NCBI GenBank assembly: GCA_964016985.1
Contig: OZ024827.1
Coordinates: 56,670,137 to 56,734,136 of the forward strand
DNA: 64,000 nt
Source of the DNA: Anodontia alba
Lineage: Eukaryota > Mollusca > Bivalvia > Lucinida > Lucinidae
Reading direction: 5' to 3'
Shown: positions 7,584 to 19,743 of the stretch, in pieces
How the letters are laid out: each line of letters opens with the position of its first letter
How positions within the stretch are numbered: position 1 is the stretch's first letter
Notes under the pieces: generated by a model
Told to the model about the DNA's origin: nothing
Seen by the model: the letters and a program-made list of their open reading frames with translations, nothing else
Database searches by the model: none
Position numbers and translations under genes: made by a program

Positions 7584-9433
7584 TTAATTGCTTGATAACT
7601 CCCAAGCATGAAGTGCCAGATATGGGAGATTTTGATGTTGAAACTTTCCTTTTGCTTGTGTTAGTATAAATTTGGAAAGCAGAGAAGTCGAATTGCAGCT
7701 GAGACTAGTAGCTGTAACACCTCTGAGAACCAAGGATGTTGAGGCCAAAGAGGAGCAATTAGAACTATTCTGTTCCGAGATTGACGGATTTTGGTTAGAA
7801 CAGATGGTATCAGAAATATTGGTGGAAATGCATAGGCATGTAAATTGTTCCAGTTCATTGAATATGCTTCTATCACAAAGGCTTGATTGTCTGGAACTGG
7901 GGATACATACAATGGGAGTTTGTGATTGAATCGAATCGCAAACAAAGTCACATTGGGAAAATTGAACATTTGAAAGATGAAATTTGCCACCGTTTAATCT
8001 AGGGACCATTCTGTACTGAGAGGTTTGGCTAGTCTCAAGAGACAATCTGCTTGAATGTTGAATTTGCCTGGGATATGATGAATTCTGAGGATAATATCGT
8101 GTTCCAGGCACCAATAGAGGATTTCCCATACTTCTATGCATAGGTTGGGTGAATGCGTTCCTCCTTGATTGTTGATATATGAGACTATGGTTGTATTGTC
8201 GGTGGAGAGTGGTGTATGTAGTGTATGGCTTTCTTCAGTGCAAAACCAATGGCCATTATTTCTAGAATGTGGATATGGAGCTGGGATTGGTCTTCTGTCC
8301 AGCAACCATGAAAGGAGATTTGAGATGAGCTCCCCCATCCATAATGGCAGGCATCCGTAAAAAGGAATGCACTGGGATCTGGAAGATGGATGAATGTTCC
8401 CTGAGCGAAGCAATTGGTGTCCATCCGCCATTTCAAATGAAATCGGATCATACTGGTAATCAGAACTTGATGATCCAGTGGGAAAATATGAGGTCTCCAA
8501 ACCTACAACAGACACATTTGTAGCGGTCGTAAATGAAGTCTGCCTAGAACAACTAAGTCTGCTGCAGCAATGAGTTTGAACAAAAGAGAAAGGAAGATTC
8601 ATGCTGAAACTTGAGTCTAAGTTAGAAATTGTTTGATTGTCAGAAGTATGGATTCGATACGGTCTGGAAGTACTCTGACTATATTCTGGTGTGTCAGAAA
8701 TTCCATCCCTACAAAGATGAAATGCAGAGCTGGATTCAAATCTGACTTTTTTAGATTTGGAATGAATCCTAGACTTTGAACTGTTTGGAGGCAGTATATT
8801 GTGTGCGATACAAGTCCTGCCACATATTAGATCTCTTATGAGCCAATTGTCCAGGTATGGAAAAAGTGAGATGAAAAGTTGATGCAAATGAGCAGCGATT
8901 ACGTCCATCAGTTTGGTGAAAATCCACGGTTTAGGGACATTCCGAATGGTAGTGCCGTGAACTGGAAGACCTGATAGTGGAAAATGAAACAAAGGTACTT
9001 CCTTGACTGAGAATGAATCAGAACATGAAGATGAGCATCTGTCAGATCTATGGAGACAGCCCAGTCGTTGACTAGTACCGACTGCCTTACTGACTTGACT
9101 GTCTCCATTTTGAACGGTTGTTTCTTTATTCAACAGAGAAAGATTTATTACAGGACGTAACTTTCCTTTATTTTTGGGAACATTAGAAATAGCCAGGAAT
9201 AAAAACAGGGAGTTTCCAGATCTTTACCCTTTTCACTGCCTGTTTCTGGAGAAGTTCTGTTATTTCTTCTCGTAATAACGGGGAGGAAGATTGACTCAGA
9301 TTTATCGGAACTGTAGATAGAGGCGGAGTCAAATTGAATGGTATCCTGAAACCTTCTTGGACGATAGAGAGGACCAATTTGTTTTGAGAATTCTTCCCAC
9401 TGTTCCACAAAGTGGGCCAGTCTTCCTCTCACT
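7584..9433 (-). pseudogene. DIRS reverse transcriptase and RNase H
   Basis: From high to low coordinates: RLAHFVEQWEEFSKQ (about 9425-9380), typical of the start of DIRS RT; SIDLTDAHLHVLIH (motif A region, about 9060-9015); FTALPFGMS (about 8950); and the catalytic box, which reads YLDNWLI with GAC-AAT at 8846-8851 instead of the usual YLDDWLI, so the second catalytic Asp is changed to Asn. RNase H follows with STDNTTIVSYINNQGGTHS (about 8200-8145) and HHIPGKFNIQADCLLR. The DIRS-specific connection domain with LHAYAFPPIFLIPSVLTKI continues to about 7700. Several frames are needed to read it, so it is dead. Confidence 0.8.
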
Positions 9434-9572
9434 GGAATATCTGGACGTGGTAATATAGGCAGTGGAAAGGGTTGGCTTTCAGAACTTTGTGGAAGACAAG
9501 GCAGGTTTAGAGGTGGTGAACTGCTTTATGTTGCTAGTCCTCTTAGGAAAGCCAAAAGTAATTTAGATGAGG

Positions 9573-11058
9573 CTATAGTTGTGTCATGTCTAGCCCGAAT
9601 TCTATGGCCAATTTAGTCAACATGGCTGAGCATGCTTGATTGATCTGGCCACTGCTTCTGGACAAGGCATTGACTGACATAGTCTCTAAGACTTGTTGCA
9701 GGCATAGATAAGCTGTCGATGAAAACAGGTCAGCATGGGAATTAACAGCCACTAAACTGCGGGCTCTTTTTTCCCATATTTCCAGGTTTTTGATTGGAAT
9801 AGAATATTTGCCCCTGCTAGACATGACTAATTGCGAGACATCTGCATCTAGATGGGGAATATTCTCAGTAGGAAAATACTGAGATTTACTTTTGTAATAT
9901 CTCATAGGAGCCAACAACTTGACCAATTTTTGGGGACATGTCCAGTCTTGACCAAGTTTATCTGTGTATAACTTGTTTTGGGTGTACTTGGTAGTATTTT
10001 CTACTAATTTAGATTGAGGAAGAACTTGTAGAGGAGTTGAATGCGACTCCATAAGCGGTTCAATGCCTGAAAGAGTTCTGGAGGAAGTATGATCTTACAG
10101 ATAATAATCTGGAGACTTCATTAATGGCCTTATCAGGTTTCTTGTTTGGATTCCAAACCTGAGTCCTCTGATAGTTGGTGCACAGCATTATCGGAATGTA
10201 TATTCGGTGTTTCCTCTATAACCCTATCAGGTTGTTGTGATGTCTGAATGCTGACAACCTGAGGAGAGGGATGTCTTTGTCTTGGTATCGACCATACTCT
10301 TTAATAGATTTAGAAGAAGAAGAAGAGGGATATTGACGTCTTCTTTCCTTATGTGAATGCTTAGACTTCTTTGACTCTCTGCTTCTTCTAGGATAAGACA
10401 AAGGAGATGATGGAGAAGAAGAAGATGAGGACAAACTGTATCTTCTTCTCTTTTTATGTTTACATTTAGGCTGATCTCTTCTGCTCGGTCTTTTAAGAGA
10501 TGCAGACCTATTAGACTCCCAAGTATTTGTTGGTGGTTGGAACACAATACTGGGATCTGACATAGTATTGAAATCTGGTTTCAGTGGTAGTAGCACTCTT
10601 TGTTTATTCATTGAGTTTGGAAGCTTATTCGTAACTGATTGCTCAGAACTCAAGGAGTGTCTATAATAGGCCACGTGGTAATCAGAGCCTAACGTTTGCT
10701 GCCTGATGACCTGTGCCTGGTGACCGGTGCCTGGTGGTGCCTGGTTGACTGGTCTGGTGCCTGGTAATCAACACTCATTGACCAGTATTCGGTGAATGGT
10801 GCCTGGTGTTCACCACTTAATGACCGGTGCCTGGATGACTGGTGACTGGTTGACCAGTGCCTGGTGGAGATCTGGTGCCTGGTGCCCGGTGGGCTTAAAC
10901 TGGATGATATGCCCATCTGTGTAGCTGCCACCACCATGGGGCCTACCCCCCGCAGTACTGCCATGCGGGGTGGTGATCCCATCTTTTGCAGAGTTGTCAC
11001 TGGACAAGTCCCAATTGACAATATTCTTCTTCTTTTTGGCCAGTCTCTTCCTAGTCAT
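9573..11058 (-). pseudogene. DIRS ORF1 (gag-like)
   Basis: Minus-strand sequence in pieces. The start region (11058) is Lys-rich and reads MTRKRLAKKKKNIV. It is followed by a Pro/Gly/Ser stretch overlapping the CCTGG-rich minisatellite, an Arg/Ser-rich stretch (10674-10216) and a globular part (10052-9573) with SIPIKNLEIWEKRARSLVAV and a helical end. This is the usual plan of DIRS ORF1, thought to serve as a gag. Frames change between the pieces. Confidence 0.6.
10695..10890. repeat. Imperfect minisatellite, GGTGCCTGGT/TGACTGGT motif
   Basis: About 190 bp of interleaved GGTGCCTGGT, TGACCGGTGCC and TGACTGGT units without a strict period, in the 5' part of the DIRS ORF1 (minus-strand Ser/His/Thr-rich). 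Probably expanded by slippage. Confidence 0.6.
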
Positions 11059-11059
11059 A

Positions 11060-12346
11060 GTTGAACTTCTGGAGCAGTGTTAATGTTACGCCACAGGCAT
11101 CCACGACAAACCAAGGGTGACTTCCAATTTGATTAAGCTCCAGGTTAGGCAATGCCTAACTGTACTGTACTACACAGAAGAATCTAACCAAGTTAGAATT
11201 TTTTTTACAACTTTTTTCTTATATATTATTTACATATATCAACATATATAACAATACAGATAACAACGATACAATATACAATGCTAAGCAAGTTTCTTCA
11301 TGTTGGCACTGTTGGGGACTTATACTTGGTATATTACTTGATTAACTCAGTTTGGTTAATCAATCTTATACACTCAGTATAACCTCAACCAAAATGAGGA
11401 GAACTCTGTGCCGATGTGGAGATTTCACACAATGTGTTTCTTTTCTTCTCTACTGCACTCTCTATAGAATAAAAGTCAAAAAGCATTGCCTTTGGAAACA
11501 AAGAACACACAAAATCACGAAAATCTGACTCGATTTGATTGAGTCTCTTCATGTGCAACACTATAGTTTGCAAGGCTGCATACATCCCCTAGCGCCGGCT
11601 TTAGCGGTATTCGATTTTCAAAATAACCAGGATGGGCTCAATGATCCCAAAGGAAATAAAATATAACCTGCACTATGAGTACAAGTTTGAGCTTATATTT
11701 CATGTGTTTTTCTTTTTTTGTTTTTTTTTTTGTCTTTTTTGGGTTTTTTTTTTTTTGTGGGACATTTTTATTTTATTTATTTTACTTTAATATTATTAAT
11801 ACAGCCTTTGTGCTGTTTAATTAAATCATATTATATGGGTCAGTAAGACCTAGTATCATTCATGATTCAGCCTTTGGATGTTCAGGATCCTAATATTTCA
11901 CAGAGAATTCTTTGACCATGTGGTTTGTCGGCCTCTGCTCCACCTCTTGTTCTCTAGTTAGACAGTAAACATATTACTGAACATCCAATCTTCTTGGAAG
12001 GACACAATAAACTGTCCACTCATGGCACTGTTTCATTGCCTGATTGTCCTTCATTTGGACAGTGTCCTTGGGTGTATATATAATAAGGCTATAACCTTGA
12101 AATGCATCACTTCCACACTTTATGCGCTTTTCACGCTTTATTCCTTTAGCAACCAGTTTAGCCTTATTAAAGTTGTGTAACTTTTATATCATGCTACTAT
12201 TAATAAACAAGTGGTCCCTCTCACATTTTTAGCTAATATACTGGTTTTTTATAAGCTTTTTGTCTATTGTTACATGGTCTTGCATATTTTTTTCACAAGT
12301 TTAAACTTGCAGGGAGTTTCATTGGAAATGACAAGTTGCAGAGGAT
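11060..12346. other. AT-rich spacer, no gene
   Basis: Follows the 5' end of the DIRS element. Contains a small palindrome (GTTAGGCAATGCCTAAC near 11142), a T-rich tract (11700-11765) and no convincing coding sequence. The DIRS terminal repeat might lie here but no partner was found. The last part leads into the LINE fragment at 12347. Confidence 0.5.
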
Positions 12347-13262
12347 ATGGCTGATCATATAAGCATATTTTCCCAAAATTGTCGTGGTCTCAAAGACATG
12401 CAGAAAAGGAGAGATTTATTTCAACATATTCATATTAAAAAATATAATATAGCATGCTTACAAGATGTACATATTGAAAGAAATTTATATTCATATGTGA
12501 AAGCAGAATGGGGTTATAATATAATTTTAAGAGCGAAGCAAGGAACTAATGTAAACAGAGGGGTTATGATTTTAATCAATAACAATTTTTCATGTGATAT
12601 AGGAAGAGTAATCACAGACCCTGATGGTAATTTCATAATAGCTGAATTAAAATGTATAACATAAAAGTAATACTAGCTTGTTTGTTTGTTTGTGTTGAGG
12701 TTTTATGGCCCAGTCAACCCAATGGGGTCATGTCGAGCGCGGTCAGTTTACCAAACCACACGTTTACTGGGCAGGCTTAGTCCTCCAAGCGGTTAACCAG
12801 TATTGTGCACATTCTTTCGTCAGAAACTGACAACTGCCCTTCTTGAATCAGCGGAAGGGAGAGAATGACCGTAGAAAATATTTCATGATCAATCTCCACA
12901 AAAAAATGTTGCCGACCTCGGCGGGGGTTGAACCCGCGACCTCCTGGTCTCCAGTCGGACGCGCATCCAACTGCGCCACCGAGGCCGGCAATACTAGCTT
13001 GTGTATATGGGCCAAATGATGACACACTTCAGCTTTATAGAAAGCTCCAGCAGCACATCACAGGTTTTGAAAGTGACAAGGTGATAATTTGTGGGGACTG
13101 GAATTCAGTTTTGGACCCAGAAATAGATACTGAAAACTACAGACATATAAATATAGTGTTGAGTGGCCATAAAATACAGAACACTTTGGGTCTATACTAC
13201 TGTTTAATATATGAGAAGAAAACTAACAAGAAGACTGCATTCACAACCAGCATGCACACCTA
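12347..13262 (+). mobile_element. L1/Tx1-like LINE endonuclease fragment
   Basis: Two pieces of an apurinic-type endonuclease around a SINE. The first (12347-12664) has SIFSQNCRGLKDMQKRRDLF and CLQDVH, the QN-R-GL and (Q)E/D metal-site boxes; the second (from 13003) has ACVYGPNDD and IICGDWNSVLDPEIDTENY, the GDxN box as used in L1/Tx1-clade elements. A one-base frame difference lies beside the SINE. After about 13262 the similarity ends, and no reverse transcriptase follows, so the copy is truncated at both ends. Confidence 0.75.
12682..12989 (-). mobile_element. tRNA-derived SINE with perfect 13-bp target duplication
   Basis: The minus-strand head (about 12985-12905) has an A box (TGGCGCAGTTGG) and a B box (GGGTTCAACCCC), then a body, and ends in a (CAAA)n tail at 12682. 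Flanked by identical AATACTAGCTTGT at 12669-12681 and 12990-13002, which rejoin the endonuclease reading. A 5'-truncated relative lies at 37071-37241. The cloverleaf-like head is part of the SINE, not a functional tRNA gene. Confidence 0.9.
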
Positions 13263-13465
13263 AGTCAATATTATCCAAAGATATCTTTGTGAATACCTAA
13301 ATAGTAGGCAAGGCTTCGGGGTCAGCTTCTAGCAGACTCTCAAACGTCTCACACAACTATGCATGCAATGCTCTCTACACTATATCCCTCCTTTTCTTTA
13401 AAATGAAACTTTTGATGATATAATAATTAAATGATGTTACATTAAATGCTTAGATAATACATTTA
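13263..13465. other. Spacer with no recognised feature
   Basis: AT-rich sequence between the L1-like fragment and array element B; nothing recognised. Confidence 0.5.
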
Positions 13466-15595
13466 GACAAGAAATCCGCGGAAAGCGATGTCGCACCTGT
13501 GGGGATTAAGCCATACAAGTTCCTATTTGTATTGAAAAAAATCTATTTTGCTGTATTCAAGAAACTGATGGGTTAGTTTGTAAGAAAAATGGACAAAGTA
13601 GAAAATTTGGAATATTGGCTTGCAAAATTTGATCTAAACCTGTCCATTATTTCACAAGATATTGATACTGAGCGGATATCATTTTTGCCCATTAATTAAG
13701 GCCAGTAACTCAGCTGAATACTGACAAAAAATGTCATGTGACAATCCCAAGCTAGGTATTGTTAACAACAATATGTAACAAAATATGACCCTAATCCATC
13801 AATTCTTTCACAAGATATTGAACGGAAACCAATTTTGGGCATAAATCAAAGGCCCCTTACTCTGCTGAAATGAATCTTCTGAGATTTATGTGCAAATAAT
13901 ATGCACATCTTCAGACCATGACCTAATCATCTGTGAAGTTTCAAAACTATTGGCCTAAAACTGCAGGAGGAGCTGCGCTCACGAAACACCCACTGACTAT
14001 AAGGGTTTTAGGTAAAAACTGACTAAGTTAACAAAGCGGAAAAAGTTAAAAAAAAAAAAAAAAATCTGAGATTTATGTGCAAACAATATGCAAATCTTCA
14101 GACCCTGACCTAATCATCTGTGAAGTTTCAAAACTATTGGCCTAAAACTGCAGGAGGAGTTGCTCTCACGAGACACCCACCGACTATAAGGGTTTTAGGT
14201 AAAAACTGACTAAGTTAACAAAGCGGAAAAAAGTAAAAAAAAAAATCTGAGAATTATGAGCAAATAATATGCACATCTAAACACCATGGCCAAAACATCT
14301 GTGAAGTTTCAAAATGATTGGCCTAAAACTGCAGGAGGAGTTGCGCTCACGAGACACCCACTGACTATAAGGGTTTTAGGTAAAAACTGACTAAGTTAAC
14401 AAAGCGAAAAAAATAGAAAAAAAAAATCTGAGAATTATGAGCAAATAATATGCACATCTACACACCATGGCTAAAACATCTGTGAAGTTTCCAAATGATT
14501 GGCCAAAAACTGTAGGAGGAGTTGCGCTCACGAGACACCCACTGACTATAAGGGTTTTAGGTAAAAACAGTCATGACTAAGTTAACAAAGCGAAAAAATT
14601 TGAAAAAAAAAATCTGAGAATTATGAGCAAACAATATGCACATCTACACACCATGGTCAAAACATCTGTGAAGTTTCAAAATGATTGGCCTAAAACTGCA
14701 GGAGGAGTTGCGCTCACCAGACACCCACTGACTATAAGGGTTTTAGGTAAAAACTGACTAAGTTAACAAAGCGGAAAAAAGTGAAAAAAAAATCAGTCAT
14801 GATTAAGTTAACAAAGCGAAAAAATTTGAAAAAAAAAAATCTGAGAATTATGAGCAAACAATATGCACATCTAAACACCATGGCCAAAACATCTGTGAAG
14901 TTTCAAAATGATTGGCCTAAAACTGCAGGAGGAGTTGCGCTCAGGAGACACCCACTGACTATAAGGGTTTTAGGTAAAAACTGACTAAGTTAACAAAGCG
15001 GAAAAAGTTGAAAAAAAAAATCTGAGAATTATGAGCAAACAATATGCACATCTACACACCATGGCCAAAACATCTGTGAAGTTTCAAAATGATTGGCCAA
15101 AAACTGAAGGAGGAGTTGCGCTCACAAGACACCACTGACTATAAGGGTTTTAGGTAAAAACTGACTAAGTTAACAAAGCGAAAAAAGTTGAAAAAAAAAA
15201 TCTGAGAATTATGAGCAAACAATATGCATATCTACACACCATGGCCAAAACATCTGTGAAGTTTCAAAATGATTGGCCAAAAACTGTAGGAGTTGCGCTC
15301 ACCAGACTATAAGGGTTTTAGGTAAAAACTGACTAAGTTAACAAAGCGGAAAAAGTTGAAAAAAAAAATCTGAGAATTATGAGCAAATAATATGCACATC
15401 TACACACCATGGCCAAAACATCTGTGAAGTTTCAAAATGATTGGCCAAAAACTGAAGGAGGAGTTGCGCTCACAAGACACCCACTGTCAATTGTTGACGA
15501 ACGGACAAACGGACGAACAGACGAACGTACGAACGGACGGGTCACGGCACACCTATATCGCACCTGCGTGCTAACACAGGTGGGACAAAAATTAC
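13466..15595 (+). mobile_element. Tandem-array element B (~180-bp monomer, nine copies)
   Basis: Starts GACAAGAAATCC (13466) with CACCTGTG at 13494-13501; ends with the inverse CACAGGTG at 15575-15582 inside a hairpin, then GGGACAAAA. Monomers begin near 13889, 14067, 14248, 14430, 14614, 14843, 15023, 15203 and 15372, each with a run of A, GAGAATTATGAGCAAA, the AAGTTT...ATTGGCC...GGAGGAGTTGCGCTCAC core and TAAGGGTTTTAGG. The spacing before 14843 is larger because of a short partial duplication. A GGACGAAC-type tract (15500-15541) precedes the 3' hairpin. Non-autonomous; no coding region. Confidence 0.8.
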
Positions 15596-15829
15596 TAAGA
15601 AACTATATAACGTTTTAATGTTCGAAACTTCAGTTGTATCCCATGCAGAAGCATTGAGTCCAATAAGTCTCTTTTCTACTAGCGAATCACTTTCTCACAC
15701 TAGTCAGAAGTTGACGTCTGTGAATTCTCAGGTACTTTGTTTCAGTTAATTATTTTCTACCTCAGCCATGTCTGTCAAGTAAAGATAAACTTAACATGAA
15801 AAACATATGGAATACACACAACTTTTAGA
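15596..15829. other. Spacer with no recognised feature
   Basis: Unique-looking AT-rich sequence between two array elements; nothing recognised. Confidence 0.5.
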
Positions 15830-17833
15830 GGTTAAATCCTAATTGACAGATTAAATTATTCCATAGGGTGCTGACAAGCCATTTTCTAAAATCATAGCCC
15901 TTGTGTAACCTTGAAAATGGGATCAAGGTCATAAAAAATCTAAGGAGTTCTTGTTTCTGTCTCAACAATATAGCTGTGCAAGTTTGGTCAAAATCCATCC
16001 ATTCATTCAGCAGATAGCATGCAGACAAGCCATTATCCAACAATCTGAGCCCTCCTGCGACCTTAAAAATGGGGTCAAGGTCACCAAATAAAGTTAGTTA
16101 TTTTCCATGCCACATCAATTTGGCTGTGCAAGTTTAGTTAAAATCTATCCATTCCTTCAAGAGATAACAGTGCAGACAAGCCATTTTCCAACAATCTAAG
16201 CCCTAGTGTGACCTTGAAAATGGGGTCAAGGTCACCAAAATCTAATCAGTTCTTTTCCATGTCACAACAATATAGATGTACAAGTTTGGTCAAAATCAAT
16301 CCATTCCTTTAGGAGATAGGGTGCAAACAAGCCATTTACCAACAATCTAAGCCCTAGTCTGACCTTGAAAATGGGGTGAAGGTCACCAAAATATAATCAG
16401 TTCTGATGCATGTCACAAAAATATAGCTGTGCAAGTCTGGTCGAAATCTACTCATTCCTTCAGGAGACAAGGTGCAGACAAGCCATTTTCAACCAATCTA
16501 AGCCTTACTGTGACCTTGAAAATGAGGTCAAGGTCATCAAAATCTAATCAGTTCTTTTCCATGTCTCAACAATTAAGATGTAGAAGTTTGGTCTAAATCC
16601 ATTCTTTCATTTAGGAGATAGGGTGCAGACAAGCAATTTTCCGACAATTTAAGCCTTACTGTGACCTTGAGAATGGGGTCAAGGTCACCAAAATCTAATC
16701 AGTTCTTTTCCATGTCCCAACAATATAGCTGTACAAGTTTGGTCAAAATCTATTTATTTATTCAGGAGATAGGGTGCATACAAACCATTTTCCAACAAAT
16801 CTAAGCCCTCCCGTGAACTTGAAAATGGGGTCAAGGTCACCAAAATCTAATCAGTTCTTTTACATGCCTCAGCATTGTAGATGTGCAAGTTTGGTCAAAA
16901 TCTATTCATTCTTATAAGAGATAGGGTGCGGACAAGCCATTTTCCAATAATCTAAGCCCTCCTGTGACCTTGAAAATGGGGTCAAGGTCAACAAAATCTA
17001 ATCAGTTCTTTTACATGTCCAAGCAATATAGATGTGCAAGTTTGGCTAAAATCTATTCATTCCTTCAAGAGATAGGATGCCGACAAGCCTTTTTCCAACA
17101 ATCTAAGCCCCCCTGTGACCTTGAAAATGGGGTCAAGGTCACCAAAATCTAATCAGCATTTTCCGCCTCCCAATGACATATTTGTGTAAGTTTGGCTAAA
17201 ATTTGTTCATTCAATAAGGAGATAGAGTGCAGACAAGAGGCTATGCCCCATTTTCCAACAATCTAAGCCCTCCTGTGACCTTGAAAATGGGGTCAAGGTC
17301 AACAAAATCTAATCAGTTCTTTTACATGTCCCAGCAATATAGATGTGCAAGTTTGGTTAAAATCTATTCATTCCTTCAAGAGATAGGATGCAGACAAGCC
17401 ATTTTCCAACAATCTAAGCCCTCCTGTGACCTTGAAAATGGGGTCAAGGTCACCAAAATCTTATCAGCATTTTCCGCCTCCCAATGACATATTTGTATAA
17501 GTTTGGCTAAAATCTGTCCATTCAATAAGAAGATAGTGCAGACAAGAGGCTACGCCCCATTTTCCAACAATCTAAGCCCTCCTGTGACCTAGAAAATGGG
17601 GTCAAGGTCACCAAAATCTAATCAGCATTTTTCCCCCTCCCAATCATATATTTGTGTAAGTTTGGCCAATCCCCCTCCCAATCATATATTTGTGTAAGTT
17701 TGGCCAAAATCTGTCCATTCAATAAGGAGATAGAGTGCAGACAAGTGGCTACACCGACGCCGAAGCCGACGGGATCCGCACTAAAAACAATATGCTCCCC
17801 CCCACCCCCCATGGTGGGGGGACATAATAAAAA
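15830..17833 (+). repeat. Tandem-array element F (~152-bp monomer, about 12 copies)
   Basis: GACAAGCCATTTTCC-type motifs recur at about 15872, 16023, 16175, 16327, 16478, 16628, 16779, 16931, 17081, 17231, 17393 and 17540. Each monomer has CTTGAAAATGGGGTCAAGGT and the core AAGTTTGG, AAAATCTATTCATTCC, GGAGATAGG. Late monomers carry an extra GAGGCTA insert. The 3' end has a CCCCCC/GGGGGG hairpin (17793-17820) and then ACATAATAAAA. The 5' end is not defined. Confidence 0.75.
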
Positions 17834-18019
17834 GGAAGTTAAACAGCTTTATGGCACATAAACACAAATATGGTGATTATGGGCTGAAAAGCTAAAACTT
17901 AGTTAAACGGCACAATTTGCATACAAAATCACTTTGAAGCCATCAAACACACAAAAGAGTATTAACAATAGGGTATTATTATGACCCTTTAACACATTTA
18001 TCACTTTCTAGACACATAA
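17834..18019. other. 3' flank of the Gypsy pol fragment
   Basis: AT-rich, non-coding; on the minus strand it follows the integrase stop, so it may be 3' UTR or the start of a lost LTR. No second LTR copy is present in the window. Confidence 0.35.
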
Positions 18020-19743
18020 TTAACACACATAATCCTTAAATCTCACAGGTTTCTTTCTCTCGTGCTGTGGGATTCTTCTAGGCTGACAAGTATCCAAAGT
18101 TGTTCTGTCAGAAGTATTGTGTCGAGCCTGTGAAGGTATCCTACCCGGAATCGGTTTGAAATGTGATGCATCTCTAGTAACTGTTCTATCGCCATGTCGT
18201 ACTGTAACCATGGAACCTTTTTTCTCGAGTATGACTCCAGGGTCTGGGTTGGATGGCGGTGTCAGTTTGTTCTTTTTTGGGTTGCTTTACAAGAACAGCG
18301 TCGCCTGTTTTGACTGTTGACCGCTTTGCACCTGTTTTCCTGTCAGCGTACTGTTTACGTTTCTGTTTTACTTTAGTGTCCCTTTTTCTGATCAATTTGT
18401 CACTACGTTTCACAGAAAATTGGGGTAAAAAAGTTTTCATTGATCAATTGAACATGATGTCAGCTGGTGCAAGTCCAGTCCTTCTATGACTGCAGATTTG
18501 ATCGCGTTCTGTAAAGATGACATAAATCTTTCAACATGGCTGTTTGCATGTGGGTGCAGTGGTGTCACTCAGCGATGTTTGAAACCCATTTGTATGGCGA
18601 ACTGACGGAAATCATCTCCATTAAAAGGAGGCCCGGAATCGGTCCTGCAGACTGATGGAATACCAAACATAGAAAATATGTGATCTAGGCGTGGTATGAC
18701 ACTTTTGGCAGAGGGAAGTCAAAGCTTCTACTACAGGGAATCTGCTATTGTCATCAAATACTATCATGAAATAGTTTGATGTTCCTATGCTACCTAGAAA
18801 GTCTATTGAGACTTCGTCCCATAGTCTGTCAGGTAAAACACTGAGTTTAATAGGTTCTGGGGTGTTATGTGGTGAAACTGCTAGACATGGTATACAGTTT
18901 TTACACTTTTCTTTGAAATTGAGTCAATAAAAGGAAACCATAACTTTTCTTGAAATAGAGTCTTTGTTTTCACAATACCCAAGTGTCCAGAGTGAGCTAA
19001 ATCCACAAGATGTCTTTGTAAATTTTGTGGTATTATTAATCAAGGTCCTGGCAACAAAATATCATGTCCATCTACATACAACACAGTGAGTTCATGGCTT
19101 AGTTTTGAATATATGTTGAATGATCTGTTAATAGCGCACAGCTTTTTATTTCATTTGTTTGTTTCTACAGATAAAATAACATTCTGCAAAGTTTTATCGT
19201 CTTTCGTTGCTAATGCGACGTCACTCAGGTTTAACGCTTTTGGAACGGAATGTGAAGCAATGAAAGGAACGTAATCCTCTGTAGAATTATGATTTGTATA
19301 AGCTTTGAAAGGATGTCGGCTCATGTAGTCAGTGATCATAAGGTCACCTTTTCTGTAAACAACTTTAAGTCATATGTTGCTTAATGTAAGCACCAATGTT
19401 CTAATCTCAGTGACTGCTGCTTTGCCTTAGGTTTGGTCTGAGTACCGAAAACGGCTGTTAAAGGCCTGTGATCAGTCACTAACGTAAAAGACTTTCCAAA
19501 TAGGAATAAGTGGAAGTGTTCAACTCCGTATAAGATTGAAAGACATTCACGTTCTGTCTGTGAATACTGTTGTTCTACAGGGCTTAGAACACAACTAGCA
19601 TAAGCAACTATTTTATTTTCCTGACACAGAATGGCTGCTAATCCCACTGGGCTGGCATCTACCCATAACTCTGTATCCTTTGACGGATCGAAATATGCCA
19701 TAACAGTGTCACTTGTCAATTTATCTTTCAATGTCTGAAACAC
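18020..19743 (-). pseudogene. Ty3/Gypsy pol, 3' half (RNase H and integrase)
   Basis: Minus-strand order from high coordinates: RNase H-like domain 19743-19381 (ELWVDASPVGLAAIL, then LVTDHRPLTAVFG); linker 19339-19151 with DYMSRHP; HHCC zinc part near 19050-18900 (HLVDLAHSGHLGI); integrase core with LWDEVSIDFLG and, after a frame change, RTDSGPPFNGDDFRQFA and HPHANSHVERFM carrying the DDE Glu; then the integrase C-terminal part (18440-18020) with GDAVLVKQ. A TGA and several shifts break it. RT, protease and gag are missing; the sequence stops at 19743 beside a TTTCAG. Integrase would join the cDNA to host DNA; this copy cannot. Confidence 0.8.

Larger units (their letters stand above)
6620..11060 (-). 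mobile_element. DIRS-type tyrosine-recombinase retrotransposon, degraded
   Basis: Read on the minus strand, a gag-like ORF (11058 down to 9573), RT plus RNase H (9433 down to about 7600) and a tyrosine recombinase (7560 down to 6620) follow in the DIRS order. All three are broken by frameshifts and stops, and a SINE sits in the recombinase. The recombinase similarity ends abruptly near 6620, before the catalytic His/Arg/Tyr end, so the 3' part is lost. The terminal repeats of DIRS were not found. DIRS elements copy through RNA and integrate a circular DNA with the recombinase instead of a DDE integrase. Confidence 0.8.

Noticed and set aside
10695..11058. Separate protein gene in the CCTGG-rich region
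   Set aside because: It is the repeat-expanded 5' part of the DIRS ORF1 on the minus strand; frames are broken.
12905..12985. Functional tRNA gene
   Set aside because: It has A and B boxes but is the head of a SINE with a body, tail and target duplications.
13870..15500. CRISPR-like array
   Set aside because: Units are ~180 bp tandem monomers without short spacers, in a eukaryotic genome with transposon ends on both sides.
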